From assembly GCF_026262505.1 (NCBI RefSeq), contig NC_067206.1, positions 15,186,205-15,250,204 on the forward strand: a DNA stretch of 64,000 bases. The letters run 5' to 3'. Origin of the DNA: Trichomonas vaginalis G3 (taxonomy: Eukaryota; Parabasalia; Trichomonadida; Trichomonadidae). The notes under the pieces are model-generated. The model was not told where the DNA came from, did no database searches, and worked only from the letters and a program-made list of their open reading frames with translations. A program made the position numbers and the translations under genes. Positions 1 to 9,063 of this stretch are shown piece by piece; position 1 is the stretch's first letter, and each line of letters begins with the position of its first letter.

Positions 1-1195
1 TGTTCTGTTTTTTAGAACCTTTTGTAACAGTTTTTTGTTTCAATATCATTTTGGAGTAACAATTCTCTTCAAATGATTTGACACAATCTTCTGGAAGTGG
101 GGGAAGATGTAATGCTTTTTGTATATCTCCGAGAAAATGCTCTGGATCATTCCATTCTAAGATTGCAACGTTAACTCTAATGTTAATGTTCTTCCAGGCT
201 CTTGATTTGTCCAAATAGCATGCAATTTTGGAGTTAAACGCTTCATTCATGCAGGTAGATCCAATGGAAGAAACTTTGGAAACTATGGGTGTCCATTTGT
301 GAACCCAGTCATAGAGCATGAATTGAAGTTGGATCGAATTGACACCTTTTTGCCATTCAAAGCATTTGTAATTGTGCGGTTCGCAAAAAGAATGATTGCC
401 TACGTAATGGTAGACACAATTCTCCCACATTTTCGTACGTTTGTCAATATTTTCTTCGGCAAAACATGACCAAAGCCACATACTTAGGCTTGCATTCAGA
501 CCCCAGAAAGGTCTCTCTATTTTTTCAATCTTCTGAGTCTTGTCGTTGAAAACTTCAACTGTCTTATGAGAAGCTGAGAACTTTGTAAAATCTTTTGAGA
601 TATTTTTTGATACATGACCTGGATCGAATCTTTCAAGATGAGAGACGCCAAATTCTTTAAAGACAGAGACACTTTTGTTATCTCGGTCTTTAATAATCTC
701 TTTAACATCTTTCAAGATATTGTATTTCTTTAATTGCTTCAAGATGATTCGAGTTCCAGCACTTTCCATATTGTTGGAAGCTCCGGAATACTGAGCATGC
801 TGTCTGTTTCCACCAATATGGTTGATGTTCACGCATGCAAGAACTCTTTTTGTGACAGCATCGAGCGCAGTTACTGTACAACTTGGCGAGTTTCGCCTGT
901 GCGTCCATCTTGCATCAATGGATAAGTAACCACTGAAGGACTTTCTCGACAGCATTAGGGAAATACTTTTAAGTCTTCTAATCTTATCGTCACAAAATCT
1001 CTGTTGTCTCATGACACCACTCTTCACAGGGGGCTTAGTTCCACAAAGAGAAAGAAAGCGAGCACCTTTTGTATATGGCATTCCGGTCATTATGCAAGCA
1101 CCAAGCATCTGTCGCGCTGAGAGTCGACGACGTTCGTGGAGTAAAATGTTATGCATTGCCTTTGTTTTCCGTTTTGGGTGAACAATATGGCCCAT
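1..1195 (-). CDS. DDE transposase, Kolobok/Mutator-like, partial (runs off left edge)
   Basis: One frame is open from the ATG at 1195 to base 1, about 398 residues, with no stop, so the gene continues beyond the window. It would cut and paste a DNA transposon in the nucleus. A DDE-like pattern is visible: D94 in SIDARWTHRR, a second acidic site in IIKDRDNKS near residue 170, HLERFDPGHVSKN after it, and CMNEAFNSK near residue 316 as the likely E region. The signature D-R-W, then CTVTALD, then ME-AG, then DRD, then DPGH resembles Kolobok transposases; distant Mutator-like families share parts of it. The start is supported by a Trichomonas initiator 15 bases upstream. The DDE type is fairly sure, the exact superfamily is not. 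Confidence 0.7.
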   Translation of the reverse strand, partial: MGHIVHPKRKTKAMHNILLHERRRLSARQMLGACIMTGMPYTKGARFLSLCGTKPPVKSGVMRQQRFCDDKIRRLKSISLMLSRKSFSGYLSIDARWTHRRNSPSCTVTALDAVTKRVLACVNINHIGGNRQHAQYSGASNNMESAGTRIILKQLKKYNILKDVKEIIKDRDNKSVSVFKEFGVSHLERFDPGHVSKNISKDFTKFSASHKTVEVFNDKTQKIEKIERPFWGLNASLSMWLWSCFAEENIDKRTKMWENCVYHYVGNHSFCEPHNYKCFEWQKGVNSIQLQFMLYDWVHKWTPIVSKVSSIGSTCMNEAFNSKIACYLDKSRAWKNINIRVNVAILEWNDPEHFLGDIQKALHLPPLPEDCVKSFEENCYSKMILKQKTVTKGSKKQN

Positions 1196-1207
1196 ACAAC
1201 AAAAAAA

Positions 1208-1212
1208 AATGA
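1208..1212 (-). promoter_or_regulatory. Trichomonas initiator (Inr) of the transposase at 1195
   Basis: On the minus strand the motif TCATT (consensus TCA+1 Py T/A) lies with its +1 A 15 bases before the ATG. Trichomonas mRNAs usually have 5' leaders of this length, so this supports both the start codon and the organism call. Confidence 0.6.
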
Positions 1213-2714
1213 AATCCCGCCAAAAGTGAAAATTGAATAAAAAGTAATAATTAATAAATATATACTATATCATTAGATGAATATTTTGGAATAACATTTT
1301 AAAATCGAGGTTTTTCAATGGATAACGGTTCAATCAAAAATTTGACCCCATTTTAGAATCTACATTAAAAATGGAACATTTCTGTCGTTTCAAAATTCCA
1401 AAATAACGTTTCTATTCCTCTCAAAAGTAAAAATAAACTTTATTGGGGAAAAATATTTTTATTTTCCAAAAAAAATGAAAACCTTAAATGCAAATCTAAT
1501 TTTGATGCTTTTGTTTGTGATTTTTTGGATTTCGAAAAAAATTTGAAAATTCAGACAAGTTACCATTAACACTAATACGTTTCAGCGAGTCGGTCCCATC
1601 AGAGAAATTTTCATAAATCGGCGATATAATTTATTATTTCAGCAAAATATTCTCAGATCCAACTAGAATAAGGTCAAATTATACAAATTTAGCAAAGGCT
1701 AGTTATCCTACCTATTCAATTAACTTTAATTTTAAATAATTCAAGACAATTCTCAAAATTACCTTAATAATCGCGTTCTCTTCGCAAAATGACGATTCAT
1801 CATTCACTACCAGCATAACTGAGGGCTTGTGCTCACAGAATAATACAGATAATTTACTTATTAATGCAAAATTTAGTACCAAAAGGTAATCATAGAAGAT
1901 ACAAAAAAAGTTTCTTTATTTTGATTGCTGATTTTATTTCTTCTAAAATTTACCAAATCTAAAAAATCCAAAATTGAATGCTATTGAATTTCATGTTTAT
2001 GTAACATATACTATTTATTATATAAGGAATAAAAATTTTATAGTTTTAATCAAAAATAAAGGTGTACTAAATGCATACAAAACAAGGTATTTTTTACTCA
2101 TCCAAAATATGTTAACAGTGCTATTTATATAATCAATATCCGAATTTCGAAATCATTTTGATGAAATCTTTATTTTAAAATTGAGTTGACTGTTAAAATC
2201 ACGCGAGAAGAGGGATTATCTCAATGAAAAGTACATGAAATAGCAAACGCACAAGATGGCACTATGCAGCTTTATATTGTTATACAGGATGAACATATAA
2301 ATGTTTGGAAAACACTTACTTCGTTCTACAAATGTGTATCTCTTTATATCAAAGATTCTTCTCAAATTATTGAGAGACTTCTCTCAAAAAAGGGAAATTT
2401 GATAACTAAAAAATTATGGCATAACCTCTCGTTTTGCATAGATATATATTTACATGGTCACAGAGCTTATTTTCATTGTCAAAACTTAAAAATTTTTAGT
2501 GGACTATACCCTTAACATAATATTTATAATATTGCTTATTCAATTAGACGGATTAAAAATTATATGTTTTCTTTTTATTTTTTCAATTAAATTATTAGCT
2601 GACTCGAATTTGTATAAGTTTTTTAAAATAGATATCAAAAATTAAATATAAAAAAGAAAACAATTAAGAATATTAAAGTAAATTCTTTATTAAGAAACAA
2701 TAAAATGAAAATAT
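1213..2714. other. AT-rich noncoding stretch
   Basis: No convincing gene is seen. A plus-strand open frame at 2264-2515 has no initiator, no recognisable motif and a composition like random AT-rich DNA, so it is not annotated. Confidence 0.5.
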
Positions 2715-2899
2715 AAAACTTTGTATGATTTGAGTTGATATTGAGAGTAATTTGTGAGTGTGCTTCGGCTGCATATGTAAGATTGTTCGGATTTAATTAA
2801 AAATTGTAAATTTTTTGTCTTTATATCAAACTATTCGACAAAACTTTGTATGATTTGAGTGGATATTGAGAGTAATTTGTGAGCGTGCTTCGGCTGCAT
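2715..2899 (+). repeat. 60-bp direct repeat pair
   Basis: Two copies of a 60-bp sequence (2715-2774 and 2840-2899), ending in GTGCTTCGGCTGCAT, differ at two positions and are separated by 65 bases. They lie about 175 bases beyond the end of the IS3-like transposase genes and could be subterminal repeats of that element. No matching copy was seen on its other side. Confidence 0.6.
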
Positions 2900-3072
2900 C
2901 CGCTAATTCCTTCTTCATTCTTAACATTCTTTGTTTTATTTAGAACTATATTATCTTATTTCTAAAAATAATACTGAATTTTTTAAAAAATCCAAATGTA
3001 ATAAATGTAAGTGTTTATTCCTTAACTTCCTTTTTGTGATTTTTTGAATTTTCTTGTTTTTGAAATTATTTG

Positions 3073-3777
3073 TTAATCTCTAAGATTTTTTTCGAAGCCT
3101 GGTTCAGCGCAGAGATCTTTTGTCCATTTGGGGCCTCTTTCCCAGGCCTCAAATGGAGTCAATTTCTCCCCAAAGAGTTTGAATAATGCGGAGTGTTTCC
3201 ATACCCTATTATACTGGGAAACAACATTGGGGATGAACTCAAAGACGTTCACTCCAGGGTTTGTCTTGAAAAGAGTCTCCCAACTCCTTTCAATTTTTCC
3301 ATTTTCCTCTGGAGAGTACGGATGAGTTTTGAAATGTTTTATATTGAATTCTTGGCAAACCGCTTCAAAATATTTTCCAATGAATTCTGTTCCATTATCT
3401 GTGAGAATTCCATGTGGAACTAATTTGACTAAATCAATTGCGTGACGAAATACTCTGGCAGTATTTTTCATTTCTTTTGTATCGAAAACATCCCAGCAAA
3501 TAATGTATCTGCTTCTGTCATCAAGAAATGAAATTAAATATTGAAGGTTACCGTTATCGTCCTTCAGAAATTTCAAATCAGTATACCACAATTGATTAAC
3601 ATATTGAGCAACGTATTCATGTGGATGTTCGTCGATTTTCTGATGCCTGTGAAATGTAAACAAATGTTGTTGATTGAAAATTTTGAAAGCATCGTTGAAT
3701 GTAAATCTTTCGACTTTTTCGAAATATGATTCTTTGATCCTTTTGTATCCAATGTCATATTGTGCTTTAATTTCCAA
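3073..3777 (-). CDS. IS3-like transposon orfB: rve/DDE integrase-type transposase
   Basis: 234 codons from the first ATG; the frame is open further upstream to the slippery site at 3801-3807. It is an RNase-H-fold rve transposase with D67 (LWYTDLKF), D127 (ILTDNGTEF) and E163 (ENGKIERSW), 35 residues between the last two, as in IS3/IS481-type enzymes and eukaryotic IS3EU elements. It would carry out strand transfer of the transposon in the nucleus. It lacks its own DNA-binding N-terminus, which is encoded by the overlapping orfA in the 0 frame; this frame is -1 relative to it. A second, single-frame relative is at 53287-54261. Confidence 0.75.
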   Translation of the reverse strand: MEIKAQYDIGYKRIKESYFEKVERFTFNDAFKIFNQQHLFTFHRHQKIDEHPHEYVAQYVNQLWYTDLKFLKDDNGNLQYLISFLDDRSRYIICWDVFDTKEMKNTARVFRHAIDLVKLVPHGILTDNGTEFIGKYFEAVCQEFNIKHFKTHPYSPEENGKIERSWETLFKTNPGVNVFEFIPNVVSQYNRVWKHSALFKLFGEKLTPFEAWERGPKWTKDLCAEPGFEKNLRD

Positions 3778-4043
3778 AATTTTGTATACATCTTCCTCAA
3801 AAAATTTTTCTTTGGTCTTCCTCTTTCTTTTATTGGATAGCCGAGTAGTACGAAAATTTTTTTCAAACGTTCTTTTCCTATTGAAAGTGTTTTTGCCGTA
3901 CCTTCGAGAGTTACATTTGGATTATTAATGTATTCTTGATATTTTTCTTCAATTACGTTGAGAACCTGATCGGCGGGAACGGTTGGGAGTTGAAAAGTTT
4001 TAAGATCTTCTGGGTTTTCGAGACGAACCAAGATGTCTTCCAT
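3573..4043 (-). CDS. IS3-like transposon orfA: N-terminal DNA-binding protein
   Basis: 156 codons. The first 80 residues look like a small helical DNA-binding domain (VTLEGTAKTLSIGKERLKKI, then the basic KERGRPKK). This is the position and size of OrfA in bacterial IS3-type elements, which binds the transposon ends. The tail after about residue 80 is lysine-rich and not conserved-looking. It probably arises because the frame overlaps orfB, which continues in the -1 frame. A slippery heptamer lies at the point where the sensible protein changes frame. No host-type initiator was found upstream. Alternatively the pair is a single transposase gene with one base gained or lost in the A/T run. Confidence 0.6.
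   Translation of the reverse strand: MEDILVRLENPEDLKTFQLPTVPADQVLNVIEEKYQEYINNPNVTLEGTAKTLSIGKERLKKIFVLLGYPIKERGRPKKNFLRKMYTKFWKLKHNMTLDTKGSKNHISKKSKDLHSTMLSKFSINNICLHFTGIRKSTNIHMNTLLNMLINCGILI
3801..3807 (-). promoter_or_regulatory. Candidate -1 frameshift slippery heptamer A AAT TTT
   Basis: On the minus strand the heptamer reads A AAT TTT in the orfA frame and so fits the X XXY YYZ rule. A -1 slip here moves ribosomes from orfA exactly into the orfB frame. Bacterial IS3 elements make their OrfAB transposase this way. No obvious downstream stem or pseudoknot was identified by eye. A chance indel in the A5T6 run would look the same. Confidence 0.4.
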
Positions 4044-4316
4044 TTTTTAATTTGTAAATTTTTCAATTTTTCAAAAGATAATTTAAAAATACTAGTTATT
4101 TGATAAAATTTGTTTATTTTAAATAAAACAATTTTTTTGAAAAAATTATATTAATGATTTGAAGGCAAAAGCCAAAAACTTAATAGATAAAACGCTCTTT
4201 CTATATAGATCAACTTCTATTATTAAATTTATAAAAATGGAGAGATTTTGCAAATTATTTTCTAATATATTATATTTATAATCATTTTATTTATCCCATT
4301 AATAATTGTGAACCCA

Positions 4317-4742
4317 GAACATCTTCCCTTCAAAGTGCCAAGCATCAACACACATTCTCACTCACAAATTTTTAAAACTCATTGCCAAAAATCTAAAAAA
4401 CTCACAATTTTTTTAAATTGATAACCCTCAAACCGTTTCCAATCAATAATTTGAGAGTCTATATGATAATGTAAAAGTTAAAACATTCAAGTATTTAAGT
4501 ATTTCTTTAAAATATTAAGTTTTTTATTTTTCCAATAAAATTCTAATATCAAATATTTTTATTTAACGATTAATTTTATTTATATTTTTATAGTTTTTTT
4601 AAGAAAAAATATTGTTAGGGTTTTATGAATTTTCAATTAATATACAAGATAATTCATGAATGTATATATTTCCAAGTTTTTAAGGATGCAACACTTTACA
4701 TTTGTAAACTGTCAAAAATGAAGTCACGCTATTTTTCATGCA
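4317..4742 (+). repeat. Transposon end repeat (inverted relative of 60480-60790)
   Basis: About 300 bases from 4446 to 4745 reappear inverted at 60495-60790 with few differences. The outer part (4317-4445, containing CATTCTCACTCACAAA) is also related to 61186-61320 and to its inverted partner at 62851-63308. The repeat's inner edge falls at the end of a small reading frame in two of the copies, as expected for long terminal repeats of one DNA transposon family. Confidence 0.65.
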
Positions 4743-4973
4743 TTACATAGTATTTTGGAAATCTTTTAAATTTCCATATACAACTGAACTTTTAATATCG
4801 ATTTCTACAGGTTTTCGTCCATTTTTTGGGTGATAATCTTGAACGATAGGTGAATTTATACTTTTTAACTGGTTAATCTTGTTGTAAAATGCGCATTTTG
4901 ATATTGTCCTTCTAATACCTGGCTGAATTTCAGCAACTGATAATATATTCTTCAGTTTTTCACCTTGGTTCAA
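4743..4973 (-). CDS. Small reading frame at the inner edge of a transposon end, unknown
   Basis: 76 codons, possibly the 3' end of a longer decayed gene. The stop codon abuts the repeat at 4317-4742, the same arrangement as the 79-codon frame at 62623-62862 beside a related repeat. The protein has no motif I recognise. It is rated low because nothing but context supports it. Confidence 0.3.
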   Translation of the reverse strand: MNQGEKLKNILSVAEIQPGIRRTISKCAFYNKINQLKSINSPIVQDYHPKNGRKPVEIDIKSSVVYGNLKDFQNTM

Positions 4974-5360
4974 TCACTGAATGCTATCTTTAATAAATTC
5001 GTCTGAGATATCTTAACAAAAAATCGTTCAGTCATTAAATTTATTTAATCAGCTTTATTTGAATTTTAAATATACATTTTTTAATAAAAATCATTATTAA
5101 TGCTTTTTAGAATTATAATATATTATAAAAAAAGAAAAATAAATGATTTTCTTTTGGAAAAAAATTACCGCGCAAAATGTCACTTTTCAAGTACCATTTC
5201 CGTATGTGATACAATTAATAAGATATAATCATTTTTTAAATCGATAAACTTTTTTGCAGCATGAGATTAAAAACAAAGGCATTCAATTTTTTTTGTCAAT
5301 TAAAAGCAATGAACCGAGAAATCTTCCAAAACTATATAAATTGTGGTGTACGGTAATAGT
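4974..5360. other. Noncoding AT-rich stretch
   Basis: No gene, no clear repeat. It ends in GGTAATAGT, whose AATAG is repeated just after the element that follows. Confidence 0.5.
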
Positions 5361-6306
5361 GTTGCATGCTAAGTTCGGTCAACGATAGAAATTGAGTGAA
5401 AATTAATCGTCGAGGAAGTACGATTATGTAAAGTAAAAAAATGTTGTGGGATTTTTAATATTATATATTATTTTATAATAAAATTTTTTTGAGTCATTTT
5501 AAGAAGCACATATAATTTTTTGAATTTAAAAATTAAAGTAGTGTCAAACGAATTTATCACTTAATTTAATACTCAGATTTCTTAAAATTAATGAAAAAAA
5601 GGTTTTCTGAGAACTTTTGAGAATGGTTTTCAAATTCCATTATTGAAAATATATAGGTATTGTATGAAATTCAAACTCTATATTTATTAAAATTCTAAAT
5701 TTTTAATAAAATTACTTTTCAGAGGAATATGATTTTGAATGGTTGATTAATAAGTATAAAAATGTCTACGATTTTAAGGAGGGAATTGTTCCGTATGAGG
5801 TATACATCATAACTATATACCTCATAAGGAACAATTCCTCTTGATAGCTGGGAAACTTTCTCTGAATAACTTATCATTTGGAGAAAGTTTCCCAGCTATC
5901 TATTAGAAACTAAAGGCTGTGAGGCACTAATATATAATCAGTGCCTCATAGCCTTTAGTTTCTTATTAAAAACGAGAAAACTTGTTCGAAATGATAAACA
6001 ATTTCGAACAAGTTTTCTCGTTTTAAGGAGGGAATTGTTCCTTATGAGGTATACAGTATGAATATATACCTCATAAGGAACAATTCCCTCTTGATATCCT
6101 GGATATTTTTGAATATATTTTTTTTAATTAAAGTTCTCAAAAGTATTATCAAAAGTGATTTTTTAAAAATATCTCCAATTAATTAACTAATTAAAAGTAT
6201 TATATTTTTAAAATTAAATAGTTTTTCAATTTTTTGAAGGAATTGAGATACTTCCCACGACCATAAAATTGAGAGGTTTACATTATGACTGATCTTAGCA
6301 TGCAAC
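5361..6306 (+). mobile_element. Non-autonomous IS3-like element with hairpin array
   Basis: It starts GTTGCATGCTAAGTTCGG and ends with the inverted form TTAGCATGCAAC (17 of 20 bases match). AATAG stands on both sides as a short target duplication. The first 420 bases align with 51030-51441 and the right end with 54480-54571, the element that encodes the intact transposase at 53287-54261. This copy is therefore an internally deleted derivative: it keeps the ends and the hairpin array and has lost the transposase gene. Confidence 0.75.
5778..6090. repeat. Hairpin array, five units (A-B-A-B-A)
   Basis: Five consecutive near-perfect inverted repeats: 5778-5840, 5843-5900, 5905-5963, 5968-6024 and 6029-6090. 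Stems are about 20-27 bases with loops of about 6-18. Units 1 and 5 are copies of the same sequence, GGAATTGTTCC then TATGAGGTATA. Units 2 and 4 have arms of the GAAAACTT/GGGAAACTTT kind. The pitch is 62-65 bases. The same five units occur at 52789-53090. Confidence 0.85.
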
Positions 6307-6611
6307 AATAGCCCCCAAAAAGTGACAGAAAAGTGGCATAAAATCTTATTTTTTGGCGCGAAAATTTGAATACTTAAGATTTAAAAATGAAAAAAAATAA
6401 GTTAAAAATGGAATATAGATATTTATCATATATAGTGTGAAAAAAATATATTTTCTATATCATACGGAAAAATTTCCTTAGGAAAAGTGACATTTTTGTT
6501 GCATGCTAAGTTCGGTCAATGATAGGAATTGAGGGAAAATTAATCGTCGAGGAAGTACGATTATGTAAAGTAAAAAAATGTTGTGGGATTTTTAATATTG
6601 TATATGAGTAT
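6307..6611. other. Noncoding, with a solo IS3-like element end (6498-6605)
   Basis: 6498-6605 repeats the left end of the IS3-like family (GTTGCATGCTAAGTTCGGTC onward, about 108 bases) and then stops. The rest shows no gene. AAAAGTGACA-type motifs at 6315-6335 resemble ends of other elements in the window. Confidence 0.6.
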
Positions 6612-6704
6612 ATAAGAATTTCCGAAAAAGTGACACTTTCAATAGGGAGTAAAACTTAAAAAGTGACAATTTAAAATTCACAATAAATAAAAATACTAAA
6701 TTTT

Positions 6705-6887
6705 TTAGTCTATTAAATTATTCTTTTCTTTGAAATCCTCTAAAAATTCTTCGAAATGTTCTAAAATATAATCTGGAGAATTATAACAAAATTCATTAAT
6801 TTCTAACATATACGTATCTAACAATTCATTTGGAATTTCAAACGATCTTAAATATGTAATTGAATTTTGTATCTTCTCATTTATTTG
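6705..6887 (-). pseudogene. 3' part of a gene split by the Maverick, unknown function
   Basis: This encodes the last 60 residues of an acidic helical protein (YLRSFEIPNELLDTY, EHFEEFLEDFKEK) ending at a stop at 6705. The frame runs straight into the Maverick's left target duplication. On the other side, at 49170, the same frame is open (ENAEEKLSQ), so the two pieces were one frame before insertion. The downstream sequence carries no recognised domain. Confidence 0.6.
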
Positions 6888-7193
6888 AGTACAGTATACA
6901 TTGTGCGTCGCCTGTAGCCTACAGCTACAGGCACCGACACAATGAAAAAAGTGACAGAAAACTGACACCATACGGGCGCGCATATGTACGCATATATGTG
7001 TAAAAATAAACGTTCATATGTAAACTAACCTTTATTCACTAGCAGGGGCTGATAAATCATAATCGTCGAGAAGTACGATAGGTGGTCCCACAGGTTTAAT
7101 CTGTATGGAGAGGCAAACGTGACGTAAGAAGCATAACACTGGTTTCTCAGTATATTTAATAGACTCTGCTGTTGGCTTAACTGTAAGCTTATA
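6888..7193 (+). repeat. Maverick left terminal inverted repeat
   Basis: 306 bases matching the complement of 48864-49169. It contains the short palindrome GTAGCCTACAGCTAC and the stretch that, on the right side, codes for the C-terminus of the capsid candidate. The left repeat therefore holds a sense-less copy of that gene end. Confidence 0.95.
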
Positions 7194-7313
7194 AAAGAAG
7201 CAGATCACGGAGGCAAAGAAACGCTTACATCAACTCCTTGATGAACAATAAGCTTACTTAAGACTAAACAATTAATTATACTAACTTTTATACTTTTTCT
7301 CTTTTCCTAAGTT

Positions 7314-7338
7314 GATCGTGATCACAAAGATCGTGATC
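7314..7338 (+). repeat. Clustered GATC sites near the left end
   Basis: The 10-mer GATCGTGATC occurs twice (7314-7323 and 7329-7338), giving four GATC sites in 25 bases of otherwise noncoding DNA between the terminal repeat and the first gene. The element encodes a Dam-like methyltransferase, so these are candidate methylation or binding sites. Confidence 0.6.
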
Positions 7339-7415
7339 TGAGTGACAATGAACTATAAGTTATATGAGGATATATGTGAGTAATATGAGTAAAAATAAGA
7401 GTTATAGTAGTAAAA

Positions 7416-7931
7416 TTAGGTGTTTATTCGTGGTTTAGAGGAGGGATCAGAAGCAGTGGCTAAGTTCCTTATGGCGCGCTTTAATTCATGGTAGGATGTG
7501 TCAGCCTTAAGGAACCTTTCATGCCAGCTGTCTGACTCATGTCCCACACGGTTGAGACGAGATCGAAGATCGCAGATCTCGTTGGCATAAGAGTCAACTT
7601 TATACTCAAGCTGGCTGATGTAGAGCTCTTTACCTTTCGCTTCCTCTACTTTTTCAGCCAGCTTGAGCTTTAGTTCCTCGAGAGCTACGTTTGACTCCTC
7701 CAGCTGCTTCAAATACTTGTGGCTGGTCTTGATTAAACGTAGCTCTCGAGGAGTAGCTCGTGGACCCGTTTTCTTTGCCGTTTGCTTGTGATCGAGATCT
7801 GGGATCTTGATCTCGGTCTTCGGACTCTCGCCACCCATCAATATTTCCTCGTCGCCAGAGGACTGTTCTTCAGTCACCTCTGGCTTCTGGATGGCAAGAG
7901 TCTTAGCAGGAGCTTTGTTGTTCGCTTCCAT
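7416..7931 (-). CDS. Maverick coiled-coil protein, unknown function
   Basis: 171 codons from the ATG at 7931 (a second in-frame ATG lies at 7955). The N-terminal 70 residues are charged and look disordered (TEEQSSGDEEILMGGE). Residues of about 75-150 form a coiled coil rich in heptad leucines (KLKLAEKVEEAKGKELYIS). It may be a structural or DNA-organising protein of the particle, but no family was recognised. It is present only in copy 1: copies 2 and 3 share a deletion that joins the terminal repeat directly to the start of this gene. The MEANNK start is preferred because the segment around it is conserved in all copies. Confidence 0.65.
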   Translation of the reverse strand: MEANNKAPAKTLAIQKPEVTEEQSSGDEEILMGGESPKTEIKIPDLDHKQTAKKTGPRATPRELRLIKTSHKYLKQLEESNVALEELKLKLAEKVEEAKGKELYISQLEYKVDSYANEICDLRSRLNRVGHESDSWHERFLKADTSYHELKRAIRNLATASDPSSKPRINT

Positions 7932-7974
7932 TAAAATGTAAACTTTACGTGTCAAAAAAATTCTGTCACGTAAA

Positions 7975-9045
7975 CTATTTATGTTGAGATTGAGTACCAG
8001 ACTCTAATATAAGTTCAACCATTATATTAGAGTCTTTAGGAATTTCATATGGTTCTTTTACATAATATTCCTTTTTTTGACCATCAGTTGATTCTTCAAC
8101 TCTTTTGAATGAAAAGCGCTTATAAAACTCAAACACGAGTGCATCTTTATAACCAGTGATATCGTAAAATTTTGGTGGCACAAGCTGTTCATTCACATTA
8201 CATATAAATTGTTTGTTATCATGAGCAATATTACTCAACGTTACTAAAGGCTCAAGGAGAGGATTTATTCTTATCTGATAACCGACAAATTTATATGTTG
8301 GTTTGCCCTTTCGCTCAAGGATAAACCTGATATTCGCTATAGTTATGAAAAGCTCATCAAAGTACTTATATGTTTTTTTATCTTTATCATTTTCGTCAGT
8401 GAAATCTGCTATGGTAAAACTATAATATACATGCATTCGCGAGATATATTTTTTTTCCCATAAGTCTAAAAATTTTGCTTTCGATGGAATTACTTTTTGC
8501 GTGAATGTTCTACCATGGTCATCTTCCCAAACAAGCTCTGGTTTTCTTGATGTTGTGTCTGTTTCAGTGGTTTCTAATAACGCAGTGATGAAATCCAACA
8601 CATCTCCTAGGGACATGTCATATTTATAATTCAAGGCATTTTTTTCTATACTACTGTATGAAGGTAATGTTATGATTGGTGATGTACCTTTTCTTAATAC
8701 ATTCAATTTATTTTCATTTGAATCATAGTAACAATCAACAAATTCTCTACTTGCCTCAGTCATTTTTTCCATAAGACCTTCATTCAACTCCTGTGTAGTC
8801 ATGTTGGGTTTTATGTAATATCTCATGTCAAACCTTTTTTTCACTGATTTTGATGAATCTGTCATTTCTAATGGAATAGCAAGAAACTCAAAGTCTGGAT
8901 GCTCAAGACTTATCTTTCTTATCTCAAGAGCTTTTGACGCAGGATATTCAATGAAGTCTCTCGGTAATTTATATGAGACTGTATTACCACTTATCGTGCC
9001 ATCATTCATAACATGTTCATAGTATAATCCATCATATTTAGACAT
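7975..9045 (-). CDS. Maverick protein of 356 residues, possible minor capsid-type protein
   Basis: The start is set at MSKYDGLYY (9045) because this leaves 18 bases to the divergent ATPase gene. The longer frame to 9102 would overlap it. The protein alternates predicted strands and a helix (TTQELNEGLMEKMTEA) followed by a strand pair, a layout also seen in the penton-like protein at 42025-42867. That suggests, but does not prove, a jelly-roll minor virion protein. It has no catalytic motif and no membrane segment after the chosen start. Further copies lie in copies 2 and 3, both broken. Confidence 0.7.
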   Translation of the reverse strand: MSKYDGLYYEHVMNDGTISGNTVSYKLPRDFIEYPASKALEIRKISLEHPDFEFLAIPLEMTDSSKSVKKRFDMRYYIKPNMTTQELNEGLMEKMTEASREFVDCYYDSNENKLNVLRKGTSPIITLPSYSSIEKNALNYKYDMSLGDVLDFITALLETTETDTTSRKPELVWEDDHGRTFTQKVIPSKAKFLDLWEKKYISRMHVYYSFTIADFTDENDKDKKTYKYFDELFITIANIRFILERKGKPTYKFVGYQIRINPLLEPLVTLSNIAHDNKQFICNVNEQLVPPKFYDITGYKDALVFEFYKRFSFKRVEESTDGQKKEYYVKEPYEIPKDSNIMVELILESGTQSQHK

Positions 9046-9063
9046 TTTATATGTAACTAAAAG
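9046..9063. promoter_or_regulatory. Compact bidirectional promoter of the Maverick
   Basis: Only TTTATATGTAACTAAAAG separates two divergent start codons. An almost identical sequence, TTTTATATGTAGTAAAAG read on the minus strand, separates the divergent pair at 42006-42024. The match points to an element-specific promoter rather than the host initiator. Confidence 0.5.

Noticed and set aside
2264-2515. 83-codon plus-strand frame
   Set aside because: No initiator, no motif, composition of AT-rich noncoding DNA.
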